DNA of 64,000 bases from an uncultured Muribaculaceae bacterium (GTDB lineage Bacteria; Bacteroidota; Bacteroidia; Bacteroidales; Muribaculaceae), in contig CAJUKU010000006.1 of assembly GCA_910587425.1 (NCBI GenBank), positions 92,436 through 156,435 of the forward strand. Direction: 5' to 3'. Below are positions 16,619 to 24,857 of this stretch, piece after piece (within the stretch, counting starts at the first letter, position 1; each line of letters starts with the position of its first letter). A model generated the notes under the pieces. It worked only from the letters and a program-made list of their open reading frames with translations. It was not told the DNA's origin and made no database searches. Made by a program: the position numbers and the translations under genes.

Positions 16619-19600
16619 TCAGTCTACACGGACTTTGACCGATTTGCCACCGGGGGTGCGGACGATGTAGATACCGGTGCGAAGATCGGTTGCGGCTACA
16701 CGGCGTCCGGTGAGGTCATAGACCACGCTGCCCTCGGGTGCGATGATGGAGTTGCCATCCACCTTGACATTGTCGTCGCCGTCGGCACCGATGGAGTCGA
16801 TGGCTGTCGGTGTGGGAACAACCCATACTGCAACCTCGCAGGTCTGACCCGCGGGCTTGCCTGTGGCTTTCTCGACGAGCACAGCCATGACGAGACCGCT
16901 CTCCTTCATCTCGAAAGCACCCTCATATTTCGTGCCACCGTCGGGGAGCACTACGCCGGTCTTGGTGGTGTACCAGATCTCATACTTGCCTTCCTCGAGC
17001 TGATCGGCGGGCGAGATGTCGACGCGCACCGCGCCTTTGCCATCGTCGGTGAGCTTGAAGTTGAGGCGTCCGCTGATGCGGTCGGCGGGCTGCTCCGGTT
17101 CGCTGGGATCGGTGGGATCCGACGGATCAACAGGCTTCTGTGTTTCCTCGGGCATCACCATCACATACATCGAGCTTACGGCACCTTTCTTCACACCCTC
17201 CTTGGCATACGCCCAGAGCATGGTGGCATCGTCGGTGAACTCGACAGCGTCAGTGTAGCGTGTCCACTGATCCTCAGCGATGCTGTTGTCGGTGGTGTAG
17301 AAGATCTCGGCACCTTCGGCTGCGGTCATCTTGACGGTAGTCTTGCCGGGGGCGGGGGTGACGTCGAACGCTACAGTTCCTGCAGGTGTGCCGAGCTTGG
17401 CGTCGATATGGGTGTACGCGCTCTGCTCGTAGCCGGGGGCTGTGGCATACATGGTGATGTAAGAATCGGATGTGATCACGAAATCCTGAGCGTAGACGTT
17501 CCATTTAGCATCAGCCGCAGGGGTTTTGCCGTCGGTCGATACATAATAGTATATGGTGGCGCTCTTCGGATCGGCTATCGGACACTCGAGATGAACGGTA
17601 GTGTAGGGGTAGAACTCCACGGTGGTGAGACCGTCGGCGGTCACAGGTTTGACGGTGATGTTGCCGGTGAACGACGGAACTACCGGTTCCGAAGATCTCA
17701 CTTTCTCCACCTCCAGCGGCCAGAGCTCGATACCGCCATCCTCGCCGAGCATCGCGAAGCCGGTGATGTTGTAGTAGGCGGCTGCTGTCTGGTCAGCCTC
17801 GTCCCAGTTGAATGTGGGGGTGAGGATGTTGTGGTTCACGGGTATGTCGATGCCCTCACCCTTGTCGGTGGTGAGCTTCCACTCGGTGTCGTGGCTTGCG
17901 GCATCGTCGGTCTCAGCCTCGAATCCGGTGCCGATCAGGCGCACGCCCATGATCTTGACATAGCGGCGGGCGTTGGCGGCGGTGATAGTTGTCACCACGT
18001 CGGGCTCATACTGAATGTCGCTCGTGAGTGTCGAGGGCTTGGTAGCCGAGGACTCGGAGAAGAGGGGCGCATAATCGGCGGTGATGTGTGCGCCGCGCAC
18101 TATCGCTGCATCATCGGTGTTGATAATGTGGGGCTCCATGACGAAATCGCTCACATAGTCGTCCTCGTTGATCTTGGCGAGAAGTGCGGGATCGTCGATG
18201 TGGATCGGAAGATAGTGTCCCTGTGTGCCGCGCACGAAGATGTACTCACCGCCCTTGGCTGCTACGCGTGCTGTGCCTGAGAAGTGGTAGGGCACGCCAG
18301 CCTCAGCCTGATCGAGGAAGTTGACGATGAAGCGGCGGTCGTTTGCAGCGCGTGTGAACTCTATCTCTACCATGTCGCTGGGGATCTCGCCCGGCTTCGA
18401 GGCGAATGCCTTGATAGTGGTAGTGGCTGAGATCTCGAGCGGATCCGAGTATTTCACGCGGCTTGAGCTGCGGCGCGGATCTGACTTGTCGGTGGTGTAG
18501 TAGATATCGGCACCCTCGGCGCTTGTCATGACGATCTTAGCCGTCTTGAGGAACGAGGTGGCGTCGGCATCCTCACCCTCTATGGCGAGCACGGGAACGG
18601 AGAGCGCCTCGGTCTTGTCGGAGAAGGTGAAGTCGATCATAGCCACGGCGTATTTGTCGTCGGCACCGTTGCGGATCACAACGCCGTCGATATCGTAGCG
18701 CGAGCCGGCATCGTAGGCGGTGCTCCAGCCTTTGCGGAGCACGAATATGTCGCCGATGTTGAGTTCCGGAGCACCATCCATGTCAAGGGTGTAACGGTGG
18801 CGCTTGAGGTCGTCATCGTATTCATCGGGATCGATAACGGTCTGTTTCACGTAGACGTTCTTGATCACGAAGCGCACCATGCGATCGGCTTTTTCGAAGG
18901 GGGTGTTCTCGGTGAGGATATCTTTCGTCTGCGGCTCATACTCCATCTCTGTGGCGGGTTCGCGACGGAGTGTGCGGGCGAATCCTGTGGCGTCGCCGCG
19001 GAGATTCTGGAGGTGGGTGCGGTCAGCTTTGAATGCGAAGCCGGTGATGATGTCGCCGGTCTTGAGTGCCCGCGGAGCCTCGTCGTCTCTCACGTTCATA
19101 GCCACCTTTGCCTCCCAACCGTTCTCGTTGTAGAGCAGGATAGAGTGGGCGCTCAGTTCATCCTTGGTGAACTCGGTGCCCTCGGCGGGCATGTCGCGCA
19201 GGTAGAGATACTGCGGTGTGATGGCGCGCACCAGTGCATTGCCCGTGTAGCGGTAGTAGATGCCGTCGTTGGTTTCCGTTCCGTCGGGATATTTCTCCTT
19301 GAACTCGGCTATCGAGGCTACGGGCACCGCATCACGCTTGAAGAGGTGGATCTCGACGGTCTCACCGGTGATGTTCTCGCGTTCGTAGTGCACTTTCAGC
19401 ACGCATTTGCCCGCTGCGTCATAGTCGGCAGCCGCGATCGATATTTTTGCGGGATTGGTCATGATCTCCGGGAGTGTCTGCTCTTCGCCGCCGTTGATCG
19501 AGTATTTAAGGCTTGTGCCGGTGCGGACACCCTTGGTGTCGGGTGTGATCTCCACAATGTCGCTGACCACGTTGACAGTGATGTAACCGTTGCTCTCATC

Positions 19601-22066
19601 CTCCGCGCTTGCGGTGATGGGGTTGGGGGCGAGCAGCTTGGGAGTGGCGGTGGCTCCGGTGGGGAGGAGCACCATGTCGCCGTTGGCATTGCCCACGAAG
19701 CCCTCCACGCTGTAGGTCACGTTCTCGTTGAGGTTGGTGATTTCAGAGAATGCGGGAGTGGTGATCAGGCGGGCGTAGGGCTTCACGGTTGCGCCGGTGG
19801 CGGTGATGAAGAGGTTGTCAGCCTTGTTGAACGTCACGCCGCGCAGCACCACTTTCTTGTTGAAGTCGGCACGGCTGATCTCCGTCACGGTCTTGTTGTC
19901 AGCCGTGAACTCCGGATTTATAGCAGCACCGGGGAGGAATGGCGCATAGTCCATAGCCGAGGTGGTGATCCACAGTTCGGGGAGACCTGTCTCGATGCCG
20001 CGGACAACGCCTGTGATGTCGTTCAGTCCGAGTCCTGCCTCGTAGGAGTTGAATATAGCCTCGTTTGAGTTACCCTCGATGATCATTTTGATGGCGCGTC
20101 CCTGCTCGTCGGCGATATAGACGAACTTTGTGCCCGACGGCTCGCCGGTGGTGCTGTTGGGCATCACGGTCTCATACTTGCCGGTGATGACGTAGCCCTT
20201 GCTCTCTTTCAGTGTGATAACCTGACCGTCGGTTATGCCGCTCAGACCGAGGTCGGTGGCGGTGGCGGAGATTTTGCTGAAATCGCGGTAAGTTGTCTGC
20301 GACTCATAGCCGTCTTTTACCTCCTGCACGAAAAGTCGACCTGTAGTGGTAACATTATATCCGTCAGCGGGCCAGTCGAGCCATTTTGAATTATCGGGGT
20401 TCTGTGCCCAAACTTCAGTAAACTGATATTTGAATTTGGCTCCTTCTGTGCCCATCTGTGACTCCAGGTTTACTTTCACTCCGTCATTACCAGTGAAAGC
20501 TGTTACACCACCGGCGAGTGCCGCTGTTATGGTATTTTCGTCGATGGAAACAGCCGGAGCTGCGAGAATTTTTTGTCCGTCGCCTTCATCGTCACCACCG
20601 ACATACTTAACAAAGAATTCAGTAACGTCTGAATTTACGTTGTTATCATTCAGAACTACTTTTACACGCGTAGTCTGATTTTTTACTGGAGGTACGTCAA
20701 AGAAAACAGGCACGCCTATAAAATCTGTCTTAGTAAAGTCTACCAGAGTTCCGTTGCTTGATGTCGGATTTGCACCGTTTAGTGTATAGTAGCACCTTGA
20801 GGCTGCATAATATTCTTTGAATCTGATTATTGTACTTTTTGTATAATCCTCACCATCATATTTTGTGTATAGGAAGGTATTTGTTGCTGCATCATAAGTA
20901 CAACCTTCTGAAAGGTTTTCTGTGTCTATCACAGGAGCCTTCAGTTGTGGACGATTGATAGTGATTGTATATGGTTCAGATGCATAGGTGGAATTCCAGC
21001 TTCTTAGGTTGATTACCTTTGATGTCGTTGCGGTTTTGCTTGCGGTAGGTTTGGTTACCGATACATAATCACCACTATATATAGGCACCATCCTTATTTT
21101 TGTAGAGGTAAGAGCTTTTACAGATTTTGAATTAGGGAAGTTGACCTGAACAAGATTGTTTTTGGCTGTGGATGCCGGTAGGAACAGGGTGTTGCCTGTG
21201 TGGGTGAATCCTGTGGTAAGTTTTGTTCCACCCTCAATCGCCATGGATGCTTGTGTGGCTTTTGTTAATGGTACTACAATCTGTGGATTGGTAGTGTTTT
21301 TTAACATATAGGTGAAATTACCATTGGCATCCGCTTCAATTCGTTCACCATCAATAGTGATATATTTAGGTGTCTCCGGTATAGTTGGTTCACCAGGTGT
21401 CCAATCCACGCTGATAGACTCAATTGTTACAAGTTTGTCATTGTTGAGGCTTAGACTGAATTCATTTTCTCCTTCAGGATTTTTAGTTGTGACAAAAACC
21501 ATAGAGGTGCTTTTGACAGCCTCAATGTCTGCTTTGTCACTCGTCCATTTTTCGGTTATAGAGAAGTCGTTATATTGAGTATTACTGTAAGAATAATACT
21601 TTATATAAAGCTTTTTTATTTTGCCGTCGTACAGACATCTGAATTTCAGAGTCATGTTTGTATCAAGCTTCAGAGCTTTTGCGGCACCTAATTGTGCGGT
21701 TGCATTGTTTCCAGAACTTGAGGGTGTGGGAGTATCAAGCAGCATTTGAATTTTGTCTTGCGTCCCATCAGCGCCTATCTGTAGTGCGTTCAGATAATAA
21801 ATGAGTGAACTCGAAGATCCAGAGATTGGAATGTTGGATTCCTGATGAAAAACAGCACCAGAGCCTCGTTGGTTTGTTAGATCAGAACCGCAGAAATGTC
21901 CCTCGGTATGGTATATATACGCATTGGTATTTGCTTTACCATCAGACGTGGTCTTGCCTAATTTGGTGGCACTAGTTCCATAAAGAAGGGTGTTTAAGTC
22001 TTCGGCGTGCGCTCTTGGGGGAGCGAAGAGCAGGAACGCCATGAGTAGGATTAATAGTTTTTTCAT
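16619..22066 (-). CDS. Very large secreted protein with chitobiase-C-like repeats and T9SS-type tail
   Basis: 1815 residues with a signal peptide (MKKLLILLMAFLLFAPPRAHA). No catalytic domain is recognised. Two later segments resemble the chitobiase/hexosaminidase C-terminal module: KIVMTSAEGADIYYTTDKSD (about residue 1180) and KMTAAEGAEIFYTTDN (about 1575). The C-terminus contains VVYDLTGRRV, then GIYIVRT and ends KSVKVRVD, matching a type IX secretion (type A) sorting tail, so it is probably exported and attached to the surface. The first roughly 540 codons (20450-22066) are clearly more A/T-rich than the rest, as if the 5' part had a different origin. It has its own promoter at 22307-22338 and a leader of about 235 bases. 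Function unknown. Confidence 0.85.
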   Translation of the reverse strand: MKKLLILLMAFLLFAPPRAHAEDLNTLLYGTSATKLGKTTSDGKANTNAYIYHTEGHFCGSDLTNQRGSGAVFHQESNIPISGSSSSLIYYLNALQIGADGTQDKIQMLLDTPTPSSSGNNATAQLGAAKALKLDTNMTLKFRCLYDGKIKKLYIKYYSYSNTQYNDFSITEKWTSDKADIEAVKSTSMVFVTTKNPEGENEFSLSLNNDKLVTIESISVDWTPGEPTIPETPKYITIDGERIEADANGNFTYMLKNTTNPQIVVPLTKATQASMAIEGGTKLTTGFTHTGNTLFLPASTAKNNLVQVNFPNSKSVKALTSTKIRMVPIYSGDYVSVTKPTASKTATTSKVINLRSWNSTYASEPYTITINRPQLKAPVIDTENLSEGCTYDAATNTFLYTKYDGEDYTKSTIIRFKEYYAASRCYYTLNGANPTSSNGTLVDFTKTDFIGVPVFFDVPPVKNQTTRVKVVLNDNNVNSDVTEFFVKYVGGDDEGDGQKILAAPAVSIDENTITAALAGGVTAFTGNDGVKVNLESQMGTEGAKFKYQFTEVWAQNPDNSKWLDWPADGYNVTTTGRLFVQEVKDGYESQTTYRDFSKISATATDLGLSGITDGQVITLKESKGYVITGKYETVMPNSTTGEPSGTKFVYIADEQGRAIKMIIEGNSNEAIFNSYEAGLGLNDITGVVRGIETGLPELWITTSAMDYAPFLPGAAINPEFTADNKTVTEISRADFNKKVVLRGVTFNKADNLFITATGATVKPYARLITTPAFSEITNLNENVTYSVEGFVGNANGDMVLLPTGATATPKLLAPNPITASAEDESNGYITVNVVSDIVEITPDTKGVRTGTSLKYSINGGEEQTLPEIMTNPAKISIAAADYDAAGKCVLKVHYERENITGETVEIHLFKRDAVPVASIAEFKEKYPDGTETNDGIYYRYTGNALVRAITPQYLYLRDMPAEGTEFTKDELSAHSILLYNENGWEAKVAMNVRDDEAPRALKTGDIITGFAFKADRTHLQNLRGDATGFARTLRREPATEMEYEPQTKDILTENTPFEKADRMVRFVIKNVYVKQTVIDPDEYDDDLKRHRYTLDMDGAPELNIGDIFVLRKGWSTAYDAGSRYDIDGVVIRNGADDKYAVAMIDFTFSDKTEALSVPVLAIEGEDADATSFLKTAKIVMTSAEGADIYYTTDKSDPRRSSSRVKYSDPLEISATTTIKAFASKPGEIPSDMVEIEFTRAANDRRFIVNFLDQAEAGVPYHFSGTARVAAKGGEYIFVRGTQGHYLPIHIDDPALLAKINEDDYVSDFVMEPHIINTDDAAIVRGAHITADYAPLFSESSATKPSTLTSDIQYEPDVVTTITAANARRYVKIMGVRLIGTGFEAETDDAASHDTEWKLTTDKGEGIDIPVNHNILTPTFNWDEADQTAAAYYNITGFAMLGEDGGIELWPLEVEKVRSSEPVVPSFTGNITVKPVTADGLTTVEFYPYTTVHLECPIADPKSATIYYYVSTDGKTPAADAKWNVYAQDFVITSDSYITMYATAPGYEQSAYTHIDAKLGTPAGTVAFDVTPAPGKTTVKMTAAEGAEIFYTTDNSIAEDQWTRYTDAVEFTDDATMLWAYAKEGVKKGAVSSMYVMVMPEETQKPVDPSDPTDPSEPEQPADRISGRLNFKLTDDGKGAVRVDISPADQLEEGKYEIWYTTKTGVVLPDGGTKYEGAFEMKESGLVMAVLVEKATGKPAGQTCEVAVWVVPTPTAIDSIGADGDDNVKVDGNSIIAPEGSVVYDLTGRRVAATDLRTGIYIVRTPGGKSVKVRVD

Positions 22067-22130
22067 AAGTTTCCTGTATAGTTAAGTTATTGATTAAAGT
22101 GTTTTTGTTTCAGAGGTATGTACACGACAA

Positions 22131-22160
22131 GGCGGCATAGCTCTTGCGAAGCTATGCGCC
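22131..22160 (-). other. Hairpin in the leader of the large secreted-protein gene
   Basis: CATAGCT (22136-22142) pairs with AGCTATG (22150-22156), extended to GGCG/CGCC with one bulged base, ending 64 bases before the ATG. No U-tract follows, so it is not a terminator; it may affect mRNA stability or translation. Confidence 0.4.
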
Positions 22161-22234
22161 GGGAATATATAGTCGGGAAAAGGTTAGGGGAGGTGAATCA
22201 GCAAGTGTAATTAGCTGATAATCATAATTTTGAT

Positions 22235-22244
22235 GGGGGGGGGG
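22235..22244. repeat. Ten-base poly-G tract in a 5' leader
   Basis: Ten consecutive G on the plus strand (C in the transcript), 168 bases upstream of the ATG of the large surface protein and inside its predicted leader. Homopolymer runs of this length are prone to slippage. Confidence 0.85.
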
Positions 22245-22248
22245 TAAA

Positions 22249-22299
22249 ATTTTCCTGTACATCTTTACACTCACCTGTATTTTTACATTCACCTGTATT
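22249..22299 (-). repeat. Direct repeats in the same leader
   Basis: On the minus strand the unit ATACAGGTGA[A/G]TGTAAA occurs twice in tandem (within about 22264-22299) and is followed by a partial third copy, GTACAGG. It begins just after the predicted start of transcription of the large secreted-protein gene. Confidence 0.6.
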
Positions 22300-22306
22300 A
22301 CAACCG

Positions 22307-22338
22307 CAAAATTATGTATATTCTCAACGTGATGCAAA
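22307..22338 (-). promoter_or_regulatory. Promoter of the large secreted-protein gene
   Basis: Minus strand TTTG (22335-22338), exactly 20 bases, then TAATTTTG (22307-22314); a full match to the Bacteroidetes pattern. Transcription would begin near 22300. Confidence 0.75.
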
Positions 22339-22404
22339 TTTTCTTTACGCTTTTTTATCTTCTTTTATCAAAACCGCCTTAAAAAAGCCACTCCTCAGCC
22401 CATA

Positions 22405-22960
22405 GGCAGCGCTTGTGGGGGCAGCGCTTGTGGGGGCGGAGGTATGGCGCAGCCTACCTCCGGTCAGCCTGCACGCGTTATGGTGAAGTTGCGCCTCTCC
22501 GAGGCGCCGTTAGAGGGGGTGGAGCCTGCGTCCCCACACGTCACTGCCTCGCGCTGCGCGCTCGGCATCTCCGGGTGGGGTTTCCCAAGTTTCGCCTCTC
22601 CGAGGCGTGTAGGCACATGCTGTGGTAGTGTAGGTGCCTGCTGTGGTAAGTGGAGGCACGCGTTGAGTTAACGTGGGGTACATACTGTGGTAAGTGGAGA
22701 TAAGCGTTGTGGTAACATGGGGTATACGCTGTGGTAAGTGGGGGTACATGCTGTGTTAAGTGGAGTGGGCGAGTCGGAGACTCGCGACTTGGTAAACCCC
22801 ATACGTGTAGTGAGCGCGCAGCGCGAGACTACCGTGTGGGGATCGGGAGGATGCCACCCACTGATAGCGCTTCGGAGATGCGCAACTTTTATGGGTGCCG
22901 GTTGATCGGAGGTAGGCTGCGCTGCGCTCGCGCCATACCTCCGCCCCTACAAGCTGCCTC
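22405..22960. repeat. GC-rich inverted-repeat element enclosing a tandem array
   Basis: The two arms are diverged inverted copies of one sequence of about 200 bases (22405-22609 and 22765-22960). Exact matched pieces include a 16-base block at 22447-22462 against 22907-22922 and another at 22548-22563 against 22812-22827, in the same order, with similar sequence between. The right arm has a 10-base insertion near 22923. A 15-base sequence (GCAGCGCTTGTGGGG) is duplicated in tandem at 22406-22435. Short frames cross the region, but none resembles a protein. It fills most of the gap between the large secreted-protein gene and the AbiE operon. Confidence 0.75.
22610..22762 (+). repeat. Seven tandem copies of a 21-23 base repeat
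   Basis: Units at 22610, 22631, 22653, 22676, 22697, 22720 and 22741, resembling GGGTACATGCTGTGGTAAGTG with substitutions. The core CTGTGGTAAGTG is exact in units 2, 4 and 6. The array sits precisely between the two inverted arms of the 22405-22960 element. Repeats adjoin with no spacers, so it is not CRISPR. Confidence 0.8.
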
Positions 22961-22977
22961 GCTTGCAACCACGGAAT

Positions 22978-23048
22978 TTTGATTTATCGCAAAAAAGCAC
23001 TAAATTCGCGATGCGTTTGTCGTATTTTATGATAGAAAATGCGACAAA
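22978..23048 (+). promoter_or_regulatory. Promoter and operator of the AbiE operon
   Basis: TTTG (22978-22981), 19 bases, then TAAATTCG (23001-23008) form a promoter. Right after the expected start of transcription lies an inverted repeat with 13-base arms, TTTGTCGTATTTT (23016-23028) and AAAATGCGACAAA (23036-23048), one mismatch, 7-base centre. It ends 15 bases before the antitoxin ATG. Known AbiEi antitoxins repress their operon by binding inverted repeats, so this is the probable site. Confidence 0.7.
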
Positions 23049-23063
23049 CTAACGAATATATTT

Positions 23064-23681
23064 ATGATTAAAAGTATTGAAAATAAAATATATGACTCCA
23101 TAAAGCGGAGAAAGAACGGTAGCATCTTCTTTGCTTCCGACTTTGCGTGTGTCGGGAATGGTCAAGCCGTCAACAAAGCGTTGGAGCGACTTACAAATAC
23201 CCAAAAGATTCTCCGCCTGTCAAAAGGCATATATTGCAAGCCACGAATTGACACAGAGTTGGGGCTGGGAGTCATCTACCCTACCTTGGAAGAAATCGCG
23301 GAAGCGATAGCCAAAAGGGATAGATCACGGATAATGCCTACAGGAGATTATGCGCTCAATAGACTTGGTCTGTCGACGCAGGTTCCGATGAATGCTGTTT
23401 ACTATACTGACGGGACACCGAGGAAAATACAGATATATAATGGAAGAGGTATTCGTTTTCTAAGGGTTGCTCCTAAGAGATTTGCGTTTAAAAGTAAGTT
23501 GGCTGCCATGCTCACTTTTGCGTTGCTCGAAGTCGGAAGAGGCAATTTGTCCGAAGAGCAGGAGAGACGCATTAAGGAACTTCTTGCAACAGTTCCTCAG
23601 GAAGCCATTGTCAACGACTATTCCCTTATGCCGGATTGGATAAGGAGTATTATCAAAAACAGTTATGCAGAACTTTCTTAA
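23064..23681 (+). CDS. AbiEi-like / DUF6088 antitoxin of a type IV toxin-antitoxin system
   Basis: 205 residues. The N-terminal helix-turn-helix region (IFFASDFACVGNGQAVNKAL, then RLSKGIYCKP) resembles AbiEi/DUF6088 proteins. The middle contains PTGDYALNRLGLSTQVP and the C-terminal half holds the family's variable domain. These proteins repress their own operon and counteract the nucleotidyltransferase toxin encoded next. The end overlaps the toxin start by 17 bases, indicating coupling. The pair is more A/T-rich than its neighbours and lies beside a repeat element, which suggests horizontal arrival. An inverted repeat upstream is the likely operator. Confidence 0.82.
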   Translation: MIKSIENKIYDSIKRRKNGSIFFASDFACVGNGQAVNKALERLTNTQKILRLSKGIYCKPRIDTELGLGVIYPTLEEIAEAIAKRDRSRIMPTGDYALNRLGLSTQVPMNAVYYTDGTPRKIQIYNGRGIRFLRVAPKRFAFKSKLAAMLTFALLEVGRGNLSEEQERRIKELLATVPQEAIVNDYSLMPDWIRSIIKNSYAELS

Positions 23682-24669
23682 ACTTTCCGATATTCAGCGT
23701 CGGACGGTATACGAGCAGATAGCCTTAAGAGTAGGCATTTCAGATCCTCGCGCCATAGAAAAGGATCTGTGGGTATCATCATTGTTGCAGATAGTTTTCG
23801 GTCTCACTTATGCCGATAAGTTTGTATTCAAAGGGGGGTCATCTCTAAGTAAGATATGGAAACTCATCCATAGATTCTCAGAAGATATAGACCTTGCTAT
23901 AGACCGTTCATTGTTTGGATTGGAGGGAGATCTAACGAAGAGGCAACTTAAAAAGCTGAGAAAGGAGTCATCACTGTTTGTAAAGGATAAGCTTGCCGTT
24001 GATATAGCTAAATCGTTGGAGGAGTATAATCTTGACGGGCATTGCAATGTGATTCCGGAACCTGATGGTGAAGGGGATGGTACATATCCGGAGCCAAGAA
24101 AGATTCATATAGCATACAATTCAGTGTTTGATACCGGCGATGGATATCTTCGTCCTGAGGTATTGCTTGAAGTTGGTGCCCGATCATTGTTCGAGCCGAC
24201 AGTCCAGGCAACTGTCAAGTCAATGGTATCAGAAAACAGTGAGATAAAAACGGGCATAGCGGATGCTATGATTACGTGCGCTGTGCCACAAAAAACTTTT
24301 TTGGAAAAGGCGTTTCTTCTTCATGAACTTTTCACTACTGAAATGGGGATGAAGGCAAATCGAAAATCGAGGCATCTGTATGATCTGGAACATCTGATGG
24401 CTCGCGAAGAGATATTATCGGCTGTCAACGATGCAGAACTATGGGAGACTATCCGACATCATCGAGAAGTGTTTACTTCACTCCGTGGAGTGGATTATAC
24501 TCCGGATATCCGGCGCCGTATAGTGTTGATTCCTCCAAAAGAATTTGAGTCGGAATGGCGTAAGGATTATAACTCAATGCAAAAGGCTATGATCTATGGC
24601 GATGAGATGTCATACGATGAAATGATCTCAAGAATAGGGCAATTGCAGGAGCTATTCCACAAAGTATAA
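23665..24669 (+). CDS. AbiEii-like nucleotidyltransferase toxin
   Basis: 334 residues. The nucleotidyltransferase core is clear: FVFKGGSSLSKIWKLIHRFS followed by EDIDLAID, giving the GGSxLxK and the DxD metal-binding pair of the DUF1814/AbiEii family. The C-terminal half includes LEKAFLLHELF and the YDLEHLM segment conserved in these toxins. Members transfer nucleotides to RNA, in studied cases tRNA, and can give phage resistance by growth arrest; the target of this one is unknown. All expected catalytic residues seem present, so it is probably active. Confidence 0.85.
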   Translation: MQNFLKLSDIQRRTVYEQIALRVGISDPRAIEKDLWVSSLLQIVFGLTYADKFVFKGGSSLSKIWKLIHRFSEDIDLAIDRSLFGLEGDLTKRQLKKLRKESSLFVKDKLAVDIAKSLEEYNLDGHCNVIPEPDGEGDGTYPEPRKIHIAYNSVFDTGDGYLRPEVLLEVGARSLFEPTVQATVKSMVSENSEIKTGIADAMITCAVPQKTFLEKAFLLHELFTTEMGMKANRKSRHLYDLEHLMAREEILSAVNDAELWETIRHHREVFTSLRGVDYTPDIRRRIVLIPPKEFESEWRKDYNSMQKAMIYGDEMSYDEMISRIGQLQELFHKV

Positions 24670-24758
24670 GTTGTTTTAGTCGGTTGCAAGCGCCGCCTCG
24701 TAAGTTACTGCAAGCTCTGTCTCCACTGCCGATCTTGATGAGGTGTTATTATCGTGAG

Positions 24759-24793
24759 GCACCCCAAGAGTCGTGGGTAGACTCTTGGGGTGC
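24759..24793. terminator. Strong hairpin between AbiE operon and barrel gene
   Basis: Perfect 14-base stem GCACCCCAAGAGTC/GACTCTTGGGGTGC (24759-24772 with 24780-24793). It lies 90 bases after the AbiEii stop and 65 bases past the stop of the convergent barrel gene. The plus side continues AATGCTTTTG, so a bidirectional terminator is likely. Confidence 0.7.
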
Positions 24794-24857
24794 AATGCTT
24801 TTGTGGGTGTGGCGGGGATCAGAAGATGCGCCTGGGGGAACAGAGGATTGCGGGGGA

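Noticed and set aside
16517..18280. 587-codon plus-strand frame opposite the large secreted-protein gene
   Set aside because: Long but only an antisense shadow; no signal, domain or promoter, and the opposite strand has a clear signal peptide and sorting tail.
18797..20068. 423-codon plus-strand frame in the same gene
   Set aside because: Another shadow, with the repetitive Gly/Val/His/Cys composition produced by the reverse complement of G/C-rich codons.
22610..22762. CRISPR array
   Set aside because: Units of 21-23 bases adjoin directly without spacers and vary internally, and no cas gene is present.
22413..22982. Short frames within the inverted-repeat element
   Set aside because: None has a recognisable domain; they are rich in Arg, Cys and Gly as expected of G/C-rich repeats, and they do not share frame between the two arms.
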